Assembly (NCBI GenBank): GCA_041746855.1
Contig: JBGTGG010000152.1
Coordinates: forward strand, 1 to 64,000
DNA: 64,000 nucleotides
Reading direction: 5' to 3'
DNA from: JBGTGG01 sp041746855
GTDB taxonomy: Bacteria; Bacteroidota; Bacteroidia; Cytophagales; Cyclobacteriaceae
Position numbers and translations under genes: made by a program. Below the pieces are notes generated by a model. That model saw only the letters and a list, made by a program, of their open reading frames with translations. It did no database searches and was not told the origin of the DNA. Shown one piece after another: positions 16,766-25,270 of this stretch (position 1 is the stretch's first letter; each line of letters begins with the position of its first letter).

Positions 16766-17329
16766 TTATTTCACGCGTTCAACATATTCCCCTGTGCGGG
16801 TATCAATTTTAATTGTATCACCGGTGTTCACAAAAAGTGGAACACGGATCTCCGTTCCATTATCCAAGGTAGCAGGTTTAAGGGTACGGGTTGCAGTATC
16901 ACCGGCCAAACCTGGTTCGGTGTAGGATACATCCATGATCACATATTGAGGTGCTTCAGCGGTAACCGCATTTCCATTATCCTCGAATGCAATCAACAAC
17001 GTGACACCTTCTTTTATAAACTGCAAGGATTCACCCAACAACACTTTATCAACATATACCTGATCGAATGTTACGTTGTCCATGCACACAAGGCTATCGC
17101 CTTCTTCATAGAGGTATTGATATTCTTTGGTTTCAACGCGAAGTAAGTCAACACTATCGCTGGGGCGGAAGCGATTTTCCGCTAATTTTCCGGTACGGAT
17201 GTTCCGCATCTTTACCTGGTAAAAAGCACGCAAGTTTCCCGGGGTCCTGTGTTCCAGTTCTTCAATTCTTACTATTTCGCCATTGTAGCGAATGAAGTTC
17301 CCTCTACTTAAGTCAGATATCGAAGGCAT
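16766..17329 (-). CDS. efp: translation elongation factor P
   Basis: 187 aa, the usual EF-P length. EF-P relieves ribosome stalling at proline runs. The three beta-barrel domains are recognisable. The N-terminal domain contains the loop that would carry the modified residue, here around RIEELEHRTPGNLRAFYQVK (about 22-41); this tip is altered from the KPGKG form of E. coli. Domain III ends with GDTIKIDTRTGEYVERVK, the standard EF-P signature. It lies between fabH and accB in the same direction (48 nt and 6 nt gaps). Confidence 0.95.
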   Translation of the reverse strand: MPSISDLSRGNFIRYNGEIVRIEELEHRTPGNLRAFYQVKMRNIRTGKLAENRFRPSDSVDLLRVETKEYQYLYEEGDSLVCMDNVTFDQVYVDKVLLGESLQFIKEGVTLLIAFEDNGNAVTAEAPQYVIMDVSYTEPGLAGDTATRTLKPATLDNGTEIRVPLFVNTGDTIKIDTRTGEYVERVK

Positions 17330-17377
17330 ATTCTAAATTATGGGTTTAAGTTACAAATCAATAAAGTAATAACAAGG

Positions 17378-18379
17378 CTATTCGTGTGTATCGTAGGCCC
17401 ATTTTACATAGATGGAGCCCCAGGTAAATCCACCACCAAACGCTGCAAAAATAAGATTATCTCCCTTTTTAAGTCTCTTTTCAAAATCCCAAAGTAAAAG
17501 TGGAATCGTGCCTGCTGTGGTATTTCCATAGCGCTCAATGTTCATCAGCACTTTGTCTTCGGTGATGTTCATTCTGTTGGCAGTGGCATCTACGATGCGC
17601 TTGTTTGCCTGGTGCGGGACCAAAAAGGAGATGTCATCACCCGTTAGGTTGTTGCGTTCCATTATTTTAACAGAGATATCGGCCATGTTGGTAACGGCAA
17701 ATTTAAAAACCATTGCCCCTTCTTGGCTGGCATAATGAAGCTTGGCATCCACCGATTCGTGTGTTGCAGGTATCCGGCTTCCGCCCCCTTTCATATTTAA
17801 ATAAGCTGCTCCTGACCCATCACTTTTGTGCATCGAATCCATAATCCCGACATTGTCGGTGGTGGGTTCAAGTAAAACTGCACCAGCGCCATCCCCAAAA
17901 AGGATACAAGTAGTGCGGTCTTCATAATTTAAGATACTCGACATTTTATCACCGCCTACGATGATCACTTTTTTGTACATCCCGGATTCAATGTACTGCG
18001 CACCCGTGGTGAGTGCATAGATAAATCCCGAGCAAGCTGCACCTAAGTCAAAGCTAAAGGCATTGGTGGCACCAACTTCATCGGCAATAATATTGGCCGT
18101 TGCCGGGAAGGGCATATCGGGAGTAACCGTTGCACAGATGATGAGGTCTATATCTTTTGGATCGGTCTTCGTTTTGGCCAGCAATTCCTTTACCGCGATA
18201 GCACCCATATAGGAAGTCCCTAAACCTTCGCCTTTTAAAATCCTTCTTTCTTTTATTCCCGTTCGGGAAACAATCCACTCGTCATTGGTTTCTACCATGG
18301 TTTCCAGTTCATGATTGGTAAGAATGTAATCAGGAACGTAGCCACCGACTCCGGTAATTGCGGCTCTTGTTTTGGTCAT
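17378..18379 (-). CDS. fabH: beta-ketoacyl-ACP synthase III
   Basis: 333 aa. It condenses acetyl-CoA (or branched primers) with malonyl-ACP to start fatty acid chains. The catalytic triad is visible: Cys in LGAACSGFIYAL, His in VPHQANKRI and Asn in ERYGNTTAGTIP. The closing GGGFTWGSIYVKW is typical. I choose ATG 18379 (MTKTRAAITGVGGYVP). A longer reading frame back to 18433 would begin inside the terminator hairpin at 18422-18444 and adds 18 residues unlike FabH. It is followed by efp, accB and accC. Confidence 0.95.
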   Translation of the reverse strand: MTKTRAAITGVGGYVPDYILTNHELETMVETNDEWIVSRTGIKERRILKGEGLGTSYMGAIAVKELLAKTKTDPKDIDLIICATVTPDMPFPATANIIADEVGATNAFSFDLGAACSGFIYALTTGAQYIESGMYKKVIIVGGDKMSSILNYEDRTTCILFGDGAGAVLLEPTTDNVGIMDSMHKSDGSGAAYLNMKGGGSRIPATHESVDAKLHYASQEGAMVFKFAVTNMADISVKIMERNNLTGDDISFLVPHQANKRIVDATANRMNITEDKVLMNIERYGNTTAGTIPLLLWDFEKRLKKGDNLIFAAFGGGFTWGSIYVKWAYDTHE

Positions 18380-18414
18380 AAGATAATAATTGGCTGTTGC
18401 ATCGACAACAAGGT

Positions 18415-18444
18415 AAAAAAAATGCCCGATCAACGATCGAGCAT
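18415..18444 (-). terminator. intrinsic terminator between rpmF and fabH
   Basis: On the minus strand ATGCTCGATC-GTT-GATCGGGCAT forms a 10-bp stem with one mismatch (plus 18422-18444), followed by eight T residues (plus 18415-18422). It separates the pdxA...rpmF transcript from fabH-efp-accB. It also rules out the long fabH start. Confidence 0.8.
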
Positions 18445-18564
18445 ACGGGTATTGTAAAATGTGTAATTCAATTTAGAAATACTTTTTGTTGCTAACGAAA
18501 CCTTCCAGGGGAGGGTTCTTACAAACAAAAAAGTATAAAGTTCTTTAAACTGCATTGAAGCAAT

Positions 18565-18756
18565 TTATGCAAGAACTTCTTTTTCCATTACTACTTTTCC
18601 TTTGTAGTAAAGTTTCCCCTCTAACCAGAAAGCGCGGTGGGGAAGGTGCATTTCACCTGTAGTTGGGCAAACGGTAAGTTGCTTAGGTGTTGCTTTGTAG
18701 TGTGTTCTACCTTTATCCCTGCGGGTTTTCGAGGTTTTTCGTTTTGGATGAGCCAT
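18565..18756 (-). CDS. rpmF: 50S ribosomal protein L32
   Basis: 63 aa, normal length for L32. It starts MAHPKRKTSKTRRDKGRTHY, the standard basic N-terminus. The zinc-binding cysteines of some L32 proteins are reduced here: only one Cys (LTVCPTTGEMHLPHRA) is seen, so this is a C- (zinc-free) form. It is 6 nt downstream of the DUF177 gene, the pairing conserved in most bacteria (yceD-rpmF). Confidence 0.97.
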   Translation of the reverse strand: MAHPKRKTSKTRRDKGRTHYKATPKQLTVCPTTGEMHLPHRAFWLEGKLYYKGKVVMEKEVLA

Positions 18757-18762
18757 AACTTG

Positions 18763-19278
18763 TTATTGGTTTTTATTTAAATTCTTTAATTTTTCCCAGC
18801 GCGGATCAATTTCTTCTTCTTCTTTTTCTTTCTCCGAAGTATAGATCAATTCGTCTTCTTCATTCTCATTTTCCGCAAAACGAGGATGCAATTTTTTCAT
18901 CGGAACAGCCAGACCAATAAATTCGAAAATATACAGGCCAAGTTCTAACTGTGTGGTATCCCTGTCAATTTGAACAATGTCATCATCCAATTCCACATCG
19001 CCATCACCGTATTTGAATACAATTTTGCCTTCTGTTTCTATTGGGTAATCAAACTGGTCAAGGCTACGGTCGCAGGTAAGCCGGGCAGTCCCCTTGATTA
19101 TAAAGTCAACTTCGATGAACGTTTCATGCTTGTCTAAGTCTAAATCGACTGTAAACGCGCCTTCTTCGATCAGTTCTGTACCAAAATGGCCAAAAAAAGC
19201 TTCACCCACCTCAAATTGAAAATGATGGAGTTTGTTGCTTAAACCGACAATATTGATGTTGAAATCCTTCAAAACCAA
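18763..19278 (-). CDS. DUF177 (YceD-type) protein
   Basis: 171 aa. DUF177/YceD proteins are linked with 23S rRNA accumulation in bacteria and plants and are usually encoded beside rpmF, as here (6 nt gap). Visible features are ARLTCDRSLDQFDYPIETEG mid-protein (the family's CxR-type strand with only one Cys) and the acidic tail ENENEEDELIYTSEKEKEEE. The frame's first start is TTG at 19278, with another TTG at 19272; no ATG lies near, so the exact N-terminus is uncertain. Confidence 0.8.
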   Translation of the reverse strand: MVLKDFNINIVGLSNKLHHFQFEVGEAFFGHFGTELIEEGAFTVDLDLDKHETFIEVDFIIKGTARLTCDRSLDQFDYPIETEGKIVFKYGDGDVELDDDIVQIDRDTTQLELGLYIFEFIGLAVPMKKLHPRFAENENEEDELIYTSEKEKEEEEIDPRWEKLKNLNKNQ

Positions 19279-19381
19279 TCCCTTTCGGGAATTAAAAATT
19301 AGTCGGCAAATTTATGAGAATTAATGAGAATGTCCAAGAAATAATCTTTTTCGAGGTATTCCATGAAAATAAATGGAGGAA

Positions 19382-19768
19382 TCAGATGTACTCTGAGAGG
19401 GCAATTGTTTTAAATTCTTCCCGCGTTTTGTCGTTGTAATGCTCAATAAAGTAATCGATCACGCCCTTTTTGAAGCCCAATTTTATGGCGATGTTCTTAC
19501 AAAAAATCACTTCGCTTTCAAAAACATTTTGGTCTGCAAAGACCAATTCAATGCACGACATCAGATAATCAAATTTTTGGTTCACAGAAAGTGCCCCAAG
19601 TGTGTCGATCGGCTCCGGGTTTCGGATCAGTTCGGATACCATTTCTTCTGGAAAGTCACGTTCAGCCGCTATTTTGTAGATCATTTCGCGTTCGATCTTC
19701 GCAAAGTGTTTATCGGCTTCCGCAAGTTGTATAAGTATATTCAGTTGCTTCTTTGTGACAATATCCAT
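19382..19768 (-). CDS. small TerB-like helical protein
   Basis: 128 aa from ATG 19768 (MDIVTKKQLNIL); a TTG at 19777 would add three residues. The pattern of paired helices with acidic turns (LAEADKHFAKIEREMIYKIA, then VFADQNVFESEVIFCKNIA) resembles the TerB/DjlA N-terminal fold, which has two EF-hand-like repeats, but no metal or tellurite role can be claimed. It lies between pdxA (82 nt upstream) and DUF177, in the same direction. No signal peptide or membrane segment. Confidence 0.7.
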   Translation of the reverse strand: MDIVTKKQLNILIQLAEADKHFAKIEREMIYKIAAERDFPEEMVSELIRNPEPIDTLGALSVNQKFDYLMSCIELVFADQNVFESEVIFCKNIAIKLGFKKGVIDYFIEHYNDKTREEFKTIALSEYI

Positions 19769-19859
19769 CTCAATCAATACTTGAACTTCAAATTTAAGTA
19801 TTTCTGTGAGATCATAGGCTATTGACGGTCAACTAACAAAAACAAGGAATAAATGGGAG

Positions 19860-20876
19860 TTATTTTTCTTTGGATTGCTCCTGGCGATGGGAAACGATGT
19901 CGCAGGCCTTATAAATTGCGAGCCGCATAGACGCCTCGTCAGCCTCATTTTTACCGGCAATTGCATAGGCAGTGCCGTGGTCCGGGGAGGTACGAACAAC
20001 CGATAACCCAGCTGTAAAGTTGACCCCGTCCTCAAAGGCGATGGCCTTAAAAGGGATTAATCCCTGATCGTGGTACATGGCCAAGACCCCGTCAAACTTC
20101 AAGTAAGATTTTGTGCCAAAAAAACCATCGGCTGAGTAGGGGCCAAAGACAAGCTTGCCCTTGTTTTTCAAGTCGATTACTACGGGAGCAATAATTTGGT
20201 CATCTTCTTTTCCGATCAAGCCGCTATCGCCTGCATGTGGATTTAGCCCCAGCACGGCAATCCGCGGTTTTCCGATCAGGAAATCCTTTTTGAGTGACTG
20301 TTCCAATATTTTGATTTTTGATTCGATTTTTTCCTTGGTGATCAGATCGGCTACCTCCCGAATGGAAACATGTTCCGTTACCAAAGACACTTTGAGGTTT
20401 TCGGATACCATAAACATTAGGCTGTCGGCTGCTCCAAAAAATTGCGTGAGGTATTCGGTATGTCCTTTAAATGGAAAGTTGTCGCTATGGATGGACTGCT
20501 TGTCGATGGGGGCCGTTACCAACGCATCCAGATGACCTTCTTTTAAATCTTCACATGCTTGCTTGAGGGCAAGAAAAGATGCCCGGCCCGCTTCCTTTGA
20601 AGGAACACCCGGTTTTATTTCTATAACCTCTTCCCAACAGTTTACAACATTGATGCTTTTCGAATGGAATTGTCCTGTGGTTTTTACCTGGCTATAGGAA
20701 AAGTCCTGGATGTCCAACATTTTTTTATAAAACGAAAGCACGCGTGTCGATCCATAGATAACCGGAGTCAGTTGGTCAAGCAGGCGATTGTCTGCTAAAG
20801 ACTTCATCACTACTTCCGGGCCAATACCATTTAAATCTCCTATGGTGATTCCAATTCTGGGCTTTTGTCTACTCAT
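19860..20876 (-). CDS. pdxA: 4-hydroxythreonine-4-phosphate dehydrogenase
   Basis: 338 aa, normal length. PdxA oxidises 4-phosphohydroxy-threonine with NAD in the DXP-dependent pyridoxal phosphate pathway. Metal-binding and signature regions are visible: GITIGDLNGIGPEV at the N-terminus, PFKGHTEYLTQFF, LNPHAGDSGLIGKED and AMYHDQGLIPFK. The ATG at 20876 gives the canonical MSRQKPRIGIT start. It is divergent from rsmA across 106 nt, a pairing also found in E. coli (pdxA-rsmA), although there the two are co-directional. Confidence 0.95.
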   Translation of the reverse strand: MSRQKPRIGITIGDLNGIGPEVVMKSLADNRLLDQLTPVIYGSTRVLSFYKKMLDIQDFSYSQVKTTGQFHSKSINVVNCWEEVIEIKPGVPSKEAGRASFLALKQACEDLKEGHLDALVTAPIDKQSIHSDNFPFKGHTEYLTQFFGAADSLMFMVSENLKVSLVTEHVSIREVADLITKEKIESKIKILEQSLKKDFLIGKPRIAVLGLNPHAGDSGLIGKEDDQIIAPVVIDLKNKGKLVFGPYSADGFFGTKSYLKFDGVLAMYHDQGLIPFKAIAFEDGVNFTAGLSVVRTSPDHGTAYAIAGKNEADEASMRLAIYKACDIVSHRQEQSKEK

Positions 20877-20982
20877 AATCTATCGCTTGAGATACGGACA
20901 TAATATTAAAATAATTATAGTTGATAAACCAACGATATGATTTGTTCGGTATGGGAATTGAAAATTGTACCTTGCCGCTTAA

Positions 20983-21765
20983 ATGATAAGACCAAAAAAG
21001 AAATTAGGCCAACATTTTCTTATTGATCAAGAAATAGCAATCCGGATTGTGGATGCGTTACCGCTTCATGGCAACGATTCCATTCTTGAAATCGGTCCTG
21101 GTACAGGTGTGCTTACACAGTACCTGATCAAAAAAGATATTGAGCATTTTAAAGTAGTGGAGCTTGATCGGGAGTCGGTACCTTTTTTGAAGAAAAAATT
21201 TCCTGATATGGTGGAGGACATCCTTGAAGATGATTTTCTAAAATTGGATGTGAACCAACTATTCCCCAACAACTTTTCCATTATTGGCAATTTCCCTTAT
21301 AATATTTCTTCCCAGATTTTTTTTCAGGTATTGGATTACCGCGACAAAGTAGATCAGGTAGTTTGCATGTTGCAAAAAGAAGTTGCCCAACGAATCGCTT
21401 CCCCTCCGGGAAGTAAAGTGTATGGAATTTTGAGTGTGTTGCTACAAGCATACTACGACATTGAATATTTGTTTGAAGTATTTCCCGAAGTATTTAATCC
21501 ACCGCCAAAAGTAATGTCGGCAGTCATTCGCTTGCAGCGGAATGATCGGAAAACATTAGGGTGCGATGAGAAATTATTCAAGCAAATAGTAAAGCAAGGT
21601 TTTAATACCAGGCGCAAGACTTTGCGCAATGCCTTGAAACCCCTTAACTTGCCGATCGAAATTACCAGTCTACCCTTGTTGGACAAACGCGCGGAAAGAC
21701 TTTCGGTGGAAGATTTCAAAGCATTAACCATTTTAATAGAAGAAAGCCGTGCAGCCATTCGTTGA
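20983..21765 (+). CDS. rsmA: 16S rRNA dimethyladenosine transferase (KsgA)
   Basis: 260 aa. It dimethylates two adjacent adenines near the 3' end of 16S rRNA, with S-adenosylmethionine as donor. Motifs are KKKLGQHFLIDQEIA, EIGPGTGVLTQYL (SAM motif I), and NFPYNISSQIFF (the NLPY motif IV, here NFPY). The C-terminal helical part reads NTRRKTLRNALK. ATG start at 20983. A weak promoter (TTTG 20941, TACCTTGC 20968) precedes it. Its 3' end abuts mgtE. Confidence 0.95.
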   Translation: MIRPKKKLGQHFLIDQEIAIRIVDALPLHGNDSILEIGPGTGVLTQYLIKKDIEHFKVVELDRESVPFLKKKFPDMVEDILEDDFLKLDVNQLFPNNFSIIGNFPYNISSQIFFQVLDYRDKVDQVVCMLQKEVAQRIASPPGSKVYGILSVLLQAYYDIEYLFEVFPEVFNPPPKVMSAVIRLQRNDRKTLGCDEKLFKQIVKQGFNTRRKTLRNALKPLNLPIEITSLPLLDKRAERLSVEDFKALTILIEESRAAIR

Positions 21766-21772
21766 ATTCGAT

Positions 21773-23104
21773 ATGACCAAAGAATTCCTGGAACATTTTC
21801 AGGAAGCGGTGAAGCAGCGCAATAACCAATTCATTAGCGAAAGCCTTCATGGTATAAAACCGGCTGACATTGCCGCGCTTTTGTATGAATTTAATGATGA
21901 AGAATCGAAATATGTTCTTGATCAATTGCCGATTGAACAGCGCGCGGAAGTTATCAATGGCCTGTATCCGGATGATCGTGAAAAATTCTTAAAGGTTTAT
22001 CAGCCAGAAGAAATTGCTGAATTCTTGAATCACCTTGATTCCGATGATGCAGCAGATATTCTCAATGAACTTCCGCTTCGGCTTCGCGAAAATGTGCTGG
22101 TGGGGTTGGATATTGAATTACGTTTGCAAGTTACTGAACTCCTTCGCTACGATGAAGATGTAGCGGGTGGCTTGATGGCGAAAGAGTTGATCCGTGCGCG
22201 CAACAATTGGACGGTGGTGCAATGTATTGAGGAGATTAGAAAGCAAGCGGAGAATGTCTCGAAATTTTACAATGTCTATGTAGTCGATGATTACGATAAG
22301 CTTCTCGGATTGGTGGCCCTTCAGGATTTGATAATTTCAGATGCACGCACCGTGGTTTCTGATATTTATGATGATGATGTTGTTTCCGTGGAAACCCACA
22401 TGTCGGATTTGGAAGTGGCCGAAGTGATGCAGAAATATGACTTGGAATCTGTTCCGGTAATCAATGGCGTGGGGCAGTTGGTGGGTCGTATTACCATTGA
22501 TGACATAGTCGATGTAATTACTGAGCAGGCAGAAGAAGACCGTCAATTGATGTCGGGTATCAGCGAAGATGTTGAAGAAGATGACAGCGTGTGGCGAAAT
22601 ACACGGGCACGTCTTCCCTGGTTGATTGTGGGTATTGTAGGCGGGATCATTAGCGCAAAATTCATGGGCATTTTTGAACAAGAGTTGGTACGCATCACTG
22701 CAATTGCTTTTTTCATTCCGTTGATACAGGCGACAGGAGGAAATGTAGGCATTCAATCCTCTTCTTTGATTGTACAAAGTTTGGCCAATCCAGGTTTTGT
22801 TCAGGAAGGGTTGATGAAAAGATTGAGCAAAGTTTTTTTGGTGGCGATAATCAATGGATTCTTTCTGTCTTTAATTGTTTTTATTTCCAATATCTTGCTT
22901 GACGATAATACCAACCTTGCGATTGTTGTTTCATTGGCATTGTTTAGTGTCGTTATTTTTGCATCGTTTATCGGAACGCTCACACCGTTGTTGCTTAATA
23001 AACTTGGTTTTAATCCTGCTCTTGCCTCGGGGCCGTTTATCACCACTACGAATGATTTGTTGGGCTTGGGAGTATACTTTACGACAGTCCATCTGTTGTT
23101 GTAA
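21773..23104 (+). CDS. mgtE: MgtE-family magnesium transporter
   Basis: 443 aa from ATG 21773; a GTG at 21749 inside rsmA would add eight residues. MgtE is a Mg2+-gated channel of the inner membrane. The N-terminal helical superhelix (about 1-125, LNHLDSDDAADILNEL) and two CBS domains (about 130-250, VSDIYDDDVVSVETHMSDLE) sense magnesium. Five membrane helices follow (about 275-443), with the pore signature PLIQATGGNVGIQSSSL. It is 8 nt after the rsmA stop. Confidence 0.94.
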   Translation: MTKEFLEHFQEAVKQRNNQFISESLHGIKPADIAALLYEFNDEESKYVLDQLPIEQRAEVINGLYPDDREKFLKVYQPEEIAEFLNHLDSDDAADILNELPLRLRENVLVGLDIELRLQVTELLRYDEDVAGGLMAKELIRARNNWTVVQCIEEIRKQAENVSKFYNVYVVDDYDKLLGLVALQDLIISDARTVVSDIYDDDVVSVETHMSDLEVAEVMQKYDLESVPVINGVGQLVGRITIDDIVDVITEQAEEDRQLMSGISEDVEEDDSVWRNTRARLPWLIVGIVGGIISAKFMGIFEQELVRITAIAFFIPLIQATGGNVGIQSSSLIVQSLANPGFVQEGLMKRLSKVFLVAIINGFFLSLIVFISNILLDDNTNLAIVVSLALFSVVIFASFIGTLTPLLLNKLGFNPALASGPFITTTNDLLGLGVYFTTVHLLL

Positions 23105-23309
23105 GGTGTTGTTTGAATGTATGGTTCCTGAAAAAAGTACATGTATTCAAATTGCTTTGATAAGATTGATTAAAGGATTCCGTGTTTTATCTTGTCTGTA
23201 ACCACTTTATTCTTAATTTAGATTCGTTACTGTTAAGAAGACTGGATTCTGAACGAATGTAAGTTTAACCATTCAATCGATGTTCGGGCGTGTCGGGCGG
23301 GTCATAAAA

Positions 23310-23329
23310 ACATGTAGCTTTGTACATGT
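23310..23329 (+). promoter_or_regulatory. -7 box inside an inverted repeat, upstream of the pentapeptide gene
   Basis: ACATGTA-6 nt-TACATGT (23310-23316 and 23323-23329) is a perfect 7-bp inverted repeat. TAGCTTTG at 23315-23322 within it fits the TAnnTTTG -7 element. No good -33 TTTG is seen. The overlap suggests a repressor site, but only one copy is present. Confidence 0.4.
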
Positions 23330-23369
23330 AGGTTGATGCCTGCGTTCATTTTGATTTTTCTTAAGTGCT

Positions 23370-24215
23370 ATGACTGATTTTACAAAACGGGTAAAGAAAG
23401 TAAAGGAAGTTTTTAACGGAATAATTGAGAAGCCACTCTTGACTTCCACAATTGTTTTGGTGCTGGTTACAATACTTGTATTGAGTTTGAGCCTCCCATA
23501 TTACTTAAGCGATTTCGATAATTTTATCCCTCAGGTATTAGCCGAAGCACACGGTATGATTTTCGATATTGCCATCATTGGTATTTTAATTTTTTGGTTG
23601 AATAAAAATGGTGAAACACGTCAACGCATTCGTACTTACAAAGATGAGATTGATGACTTTCGCTTGTGGGAATCGGAAGAAGCGGCTTTTCGTACAGTGG
23701 GTAATATCAAACGACTCAACCGCCACAAAATATTTGAAATCAATTTGGTAAACTGTTACCTCGCCAAAACCAACTTAAGTTATACCAACCTCTCCGGCTC
23801 GAATTTGAATTCCGGGAATGTTTCACAATCTTCTTTGATTGAATCAAATCTTGAAAATGCACGGCTCAACCAAACCAATTTTGAAAATTCGAATTTAAAC
23901 CAGGCAAATTTGATGGGGGCGTATGCCAGTGGTGCAAATTTTAAAGATACTTTTTTGATAAAGGCGCGGTTTGAGTCAGCCTTCCTGATAAAAGCAAATT
24001 TCAATAACGCCTATTTAATGGAAGCAAACCTTCAAAATAGTTACCTCATGGGTGCCGATTTCGAGAATGCCAGTTTGTACAAAGCGGACTTGCGGGGGGC
24101 AAAGGGATTAACGGTAGAACAGCTTTCGAAGGTAAAAACGCTTTATTTAGCGAAATTTGATGATGAAATTTTAGAGCAAATAAAAACCAATTTGCCTGAG
24201 TTGGTTGACTCTTAA
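23370..24215 (+). CDS. membrane-anchored pentapeptide-repeat protein
   Basis: 281 aa. Two hydrophobic segments at about 23-43 and 60-78 anchor it. A linker (NGETRQRIRTYKDEIDDFRLWESEEA) precedes the repeats, and from about 125 to 250 runs a series of A(N/D)LXX-type pentapeptide repeats (LSYTNLSGSNLNSGN, then NLNQANLMGAY and so on), which form a right-handed square beta-helix. The cargo or partner is unknown; the fold serves as a scaffold and in some cases mimics DNA. ATG at 23370. Followed by a terminator at 24254-24290. Confidence 0.85.
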   Translation: MTDFTKRVKKVKEVFNGIIEKPLLTSTIVLVLVTILVLSLSLPYYLSDFDNFIPQVLAEAHGMIFDIAIIGILIFWLNKNGETRQRIRTYKDEIDDFRLWESEEAAFRTVGNIKRLNRHKIFEINLVNCYLAKTNLSYTNLSGSNLNSGNVSQSSLIESNLENARLNQTNFENSNLNQANLMGAYASGANFKDTFLIKARFESAFLIKANFNNAYLMEANLQNSYLMGADFENASLYKADLRGAKGLTVEQLSKVKTLYLAKFDDEILEQIKTNLPELVDS

Positions 24216-24253
24216 TTTTGAACAGCTAAAAGAATCCCTTAACTTTGATTATT

Positions 24254-24290
24254 CAACGGTCTCAACACTGAGAGCCGTTGTTTCGTTTTT
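24254..24290 (+). terminator. intrinsic terminator after the pentapeptide gene
   Basis: CAACGGTCTC ... GAGAGCCGTTG forms a bulged stem at 24254-24280, followed by TTTCGTTTTT (24281-24290). A second weaker hairpin, CCCC...GGGG followed by ATTTTATTTTTT, comes right after (about 24293-24320), still before greA. Confidence 0.65.
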
Positions 24291-24333
24291 AACCCCTACC
24301 AAACGGGGATTTTATTTTTTAAAGCAGAATGCT

Positions 24334-24807
24334 ATGAGCAAGATATCGTATTACACCAAAGAGGGACTGGACAAATTAACAAAAGAGCTAAGCGAACTTA
24401 AAACCAAGGGACGCTCGGATATTGCCAAGCAGATAGCGGAGGCACGCGATAAAGGTGACTTAAGCGAGAATGCTGAATATGATGCTGCGAAAGATGCACA
24501 AGGTCATTTGGAAGCAAAAATTGCACACCTCGAAAATTTAGTTGGCAACGCCAGGTTGTTGGATGAGTCCAATATTGACACTTCCCGTGTTTCTATACTT
24601 TCGAAAGTAACAATCAAGAATAAAAAGAATGGTGCTTCTGTTTCATACATGTTGGTTTCAGAAGAAGAAGCAGATTTAAAGCAAGGTAAAATTTCAACCG
24701 GTTCACCGATTGGAAGCGGCTTGCTTGGCAAAAAGGTTGGTGAAGTGGCAGCTATTAAGACACCGGCTGGTCAGATGGAATTTGAAATCCTGAACATTTC
24801 ACTTTAA
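24334..24807 (+). CDS. greA: transcription elongation factor GreA
   Basis: 157 aa from ATG 24334 (MSKISYYTKEGLDKL); the longer open frame to 24205 runs through the upstream terminator and is not credible. GreA enters the RNA polymerase secondary channel and stimulates transcript cleavage to rescue stalled complexes. The N-terminal coiled coil carries the tip acidic residues (ARDKGDLSENAEYDAAK) and the C-terminal FKBP-like domain ends KVGEVAAIKTPAGQMEFEIL. The 5' leader holds two hairpin/T-tract structures. It is followed by the HIT gene after 6 nt. Confidence 0.96.
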   Translation: MSKISYYTKEGLDKLTKELSELKTKGRSDIAKQIAEARDKGDLSENAEYDAAKDAQGHLEAKIAHLENLVGNARLLDESNIDTSRVSILSKVTIKNKKNGASVSYMLVSEEEADLKQGKISTGSPIGSGLLGKKVGEVAAIKTPAGQMEFEILNISL

Positions 24808-24813
24808 AAAATT

Positions 24814-25212
24814 ATGTCTTCTATTTTTAGTCGGATCATCAGACGCGAAATTCCCGGCTACATTGTAGCAGAGGAAGAAAACTATATTGCATTCCTCGAT
24901 ATCAATCCGCTGAAAGAAGGTCACACATTGGTTGTTCCGAAAAAACAAGTGGATTATATTTTTGATTTGGATGATCAAACACTAACCGGGCTTCATCTCT
25001 TTTCGAAGAAGGTGGCGCTCGGAATTCAAAAAGTTATTCCCTGTAAGCGTATAGGTATCGCAGTTATCGGACTGGAAGTTCCGCATACACACATTCATCT
25101 GGTTCCCCTGGATGAAATGGATGATATAAATTTTGCACAAAAAAAACTGATGCTTTCAGCGGAAGAATTAAAAGCGATTGCGGAAAAGATTTCTCAGGCG
25201 ATTGGTTCTTGA
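24814..25212 (+). CDS. HIT-family nucleotide hydrolase
   Basis: 132 aa. HIT proteins hydrolyse nucleoside phosphoramidates or similar adenosine derivatives. The histidine triad is clear: VPHTHIHLVPL (HxHxHxx, about residues 90-98), with the middle His the nucleophile, and the N-terminal half has DINPLKEGHTLVVPKKQVDY, typical of the Hint/PKCI branch. ATG start 6 nt after greA, so co-transcribed. The natural substrate is unknown. Confidence 0.93.
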   Translation: MSSIFSRIIRREIPGYIVAEEENYIAFLDINPLKEGHTLVVPKKQVDYIFDLDDQTLTGLHLFSKKVALGIQKVIPCKRIGIAVIGLEVPHTHIHLVPLDEMDDINFAQKKLMLSAEELKAIAEKISQAIGS

Positions 25213-25270
25213 ATATTCTGCTTGCACGGAGCGCTCGATTGTTTAAACAAACGAAAAAAATAGCGTTGTC

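Noticed and set aside
18487..18497. TTGTTGCTAACG near 18487 resembles the cassette-end motif at 137-146; GTGTTGCTAACGG also occurs near 56587
   Set aside because: The copy near 56587 lies inside the RND coding sequence, and neither has a partner GTTAGC or a hairpin nearby; chance matches.
22337..22777. Long minus-strand frame opposite mgtE
   Set aside because: MgtE on the plus strand has clear CBS and pore motifs; the complement is a codon-bias shadow.
24205..24333. Extended N-terminus for greA beginning at 24205
   Set aside because: The extension is translated terminator sequence and has no similarity to GreA; ATG 24334 gives the family N-terminus.
25239..25250. Palindrome TTGTTTAAACAA between the HIT gene and gpsA
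   Set aside because: Single 12-bp palindrome in an AT-rich convergent gap with no T-tract or second copy.
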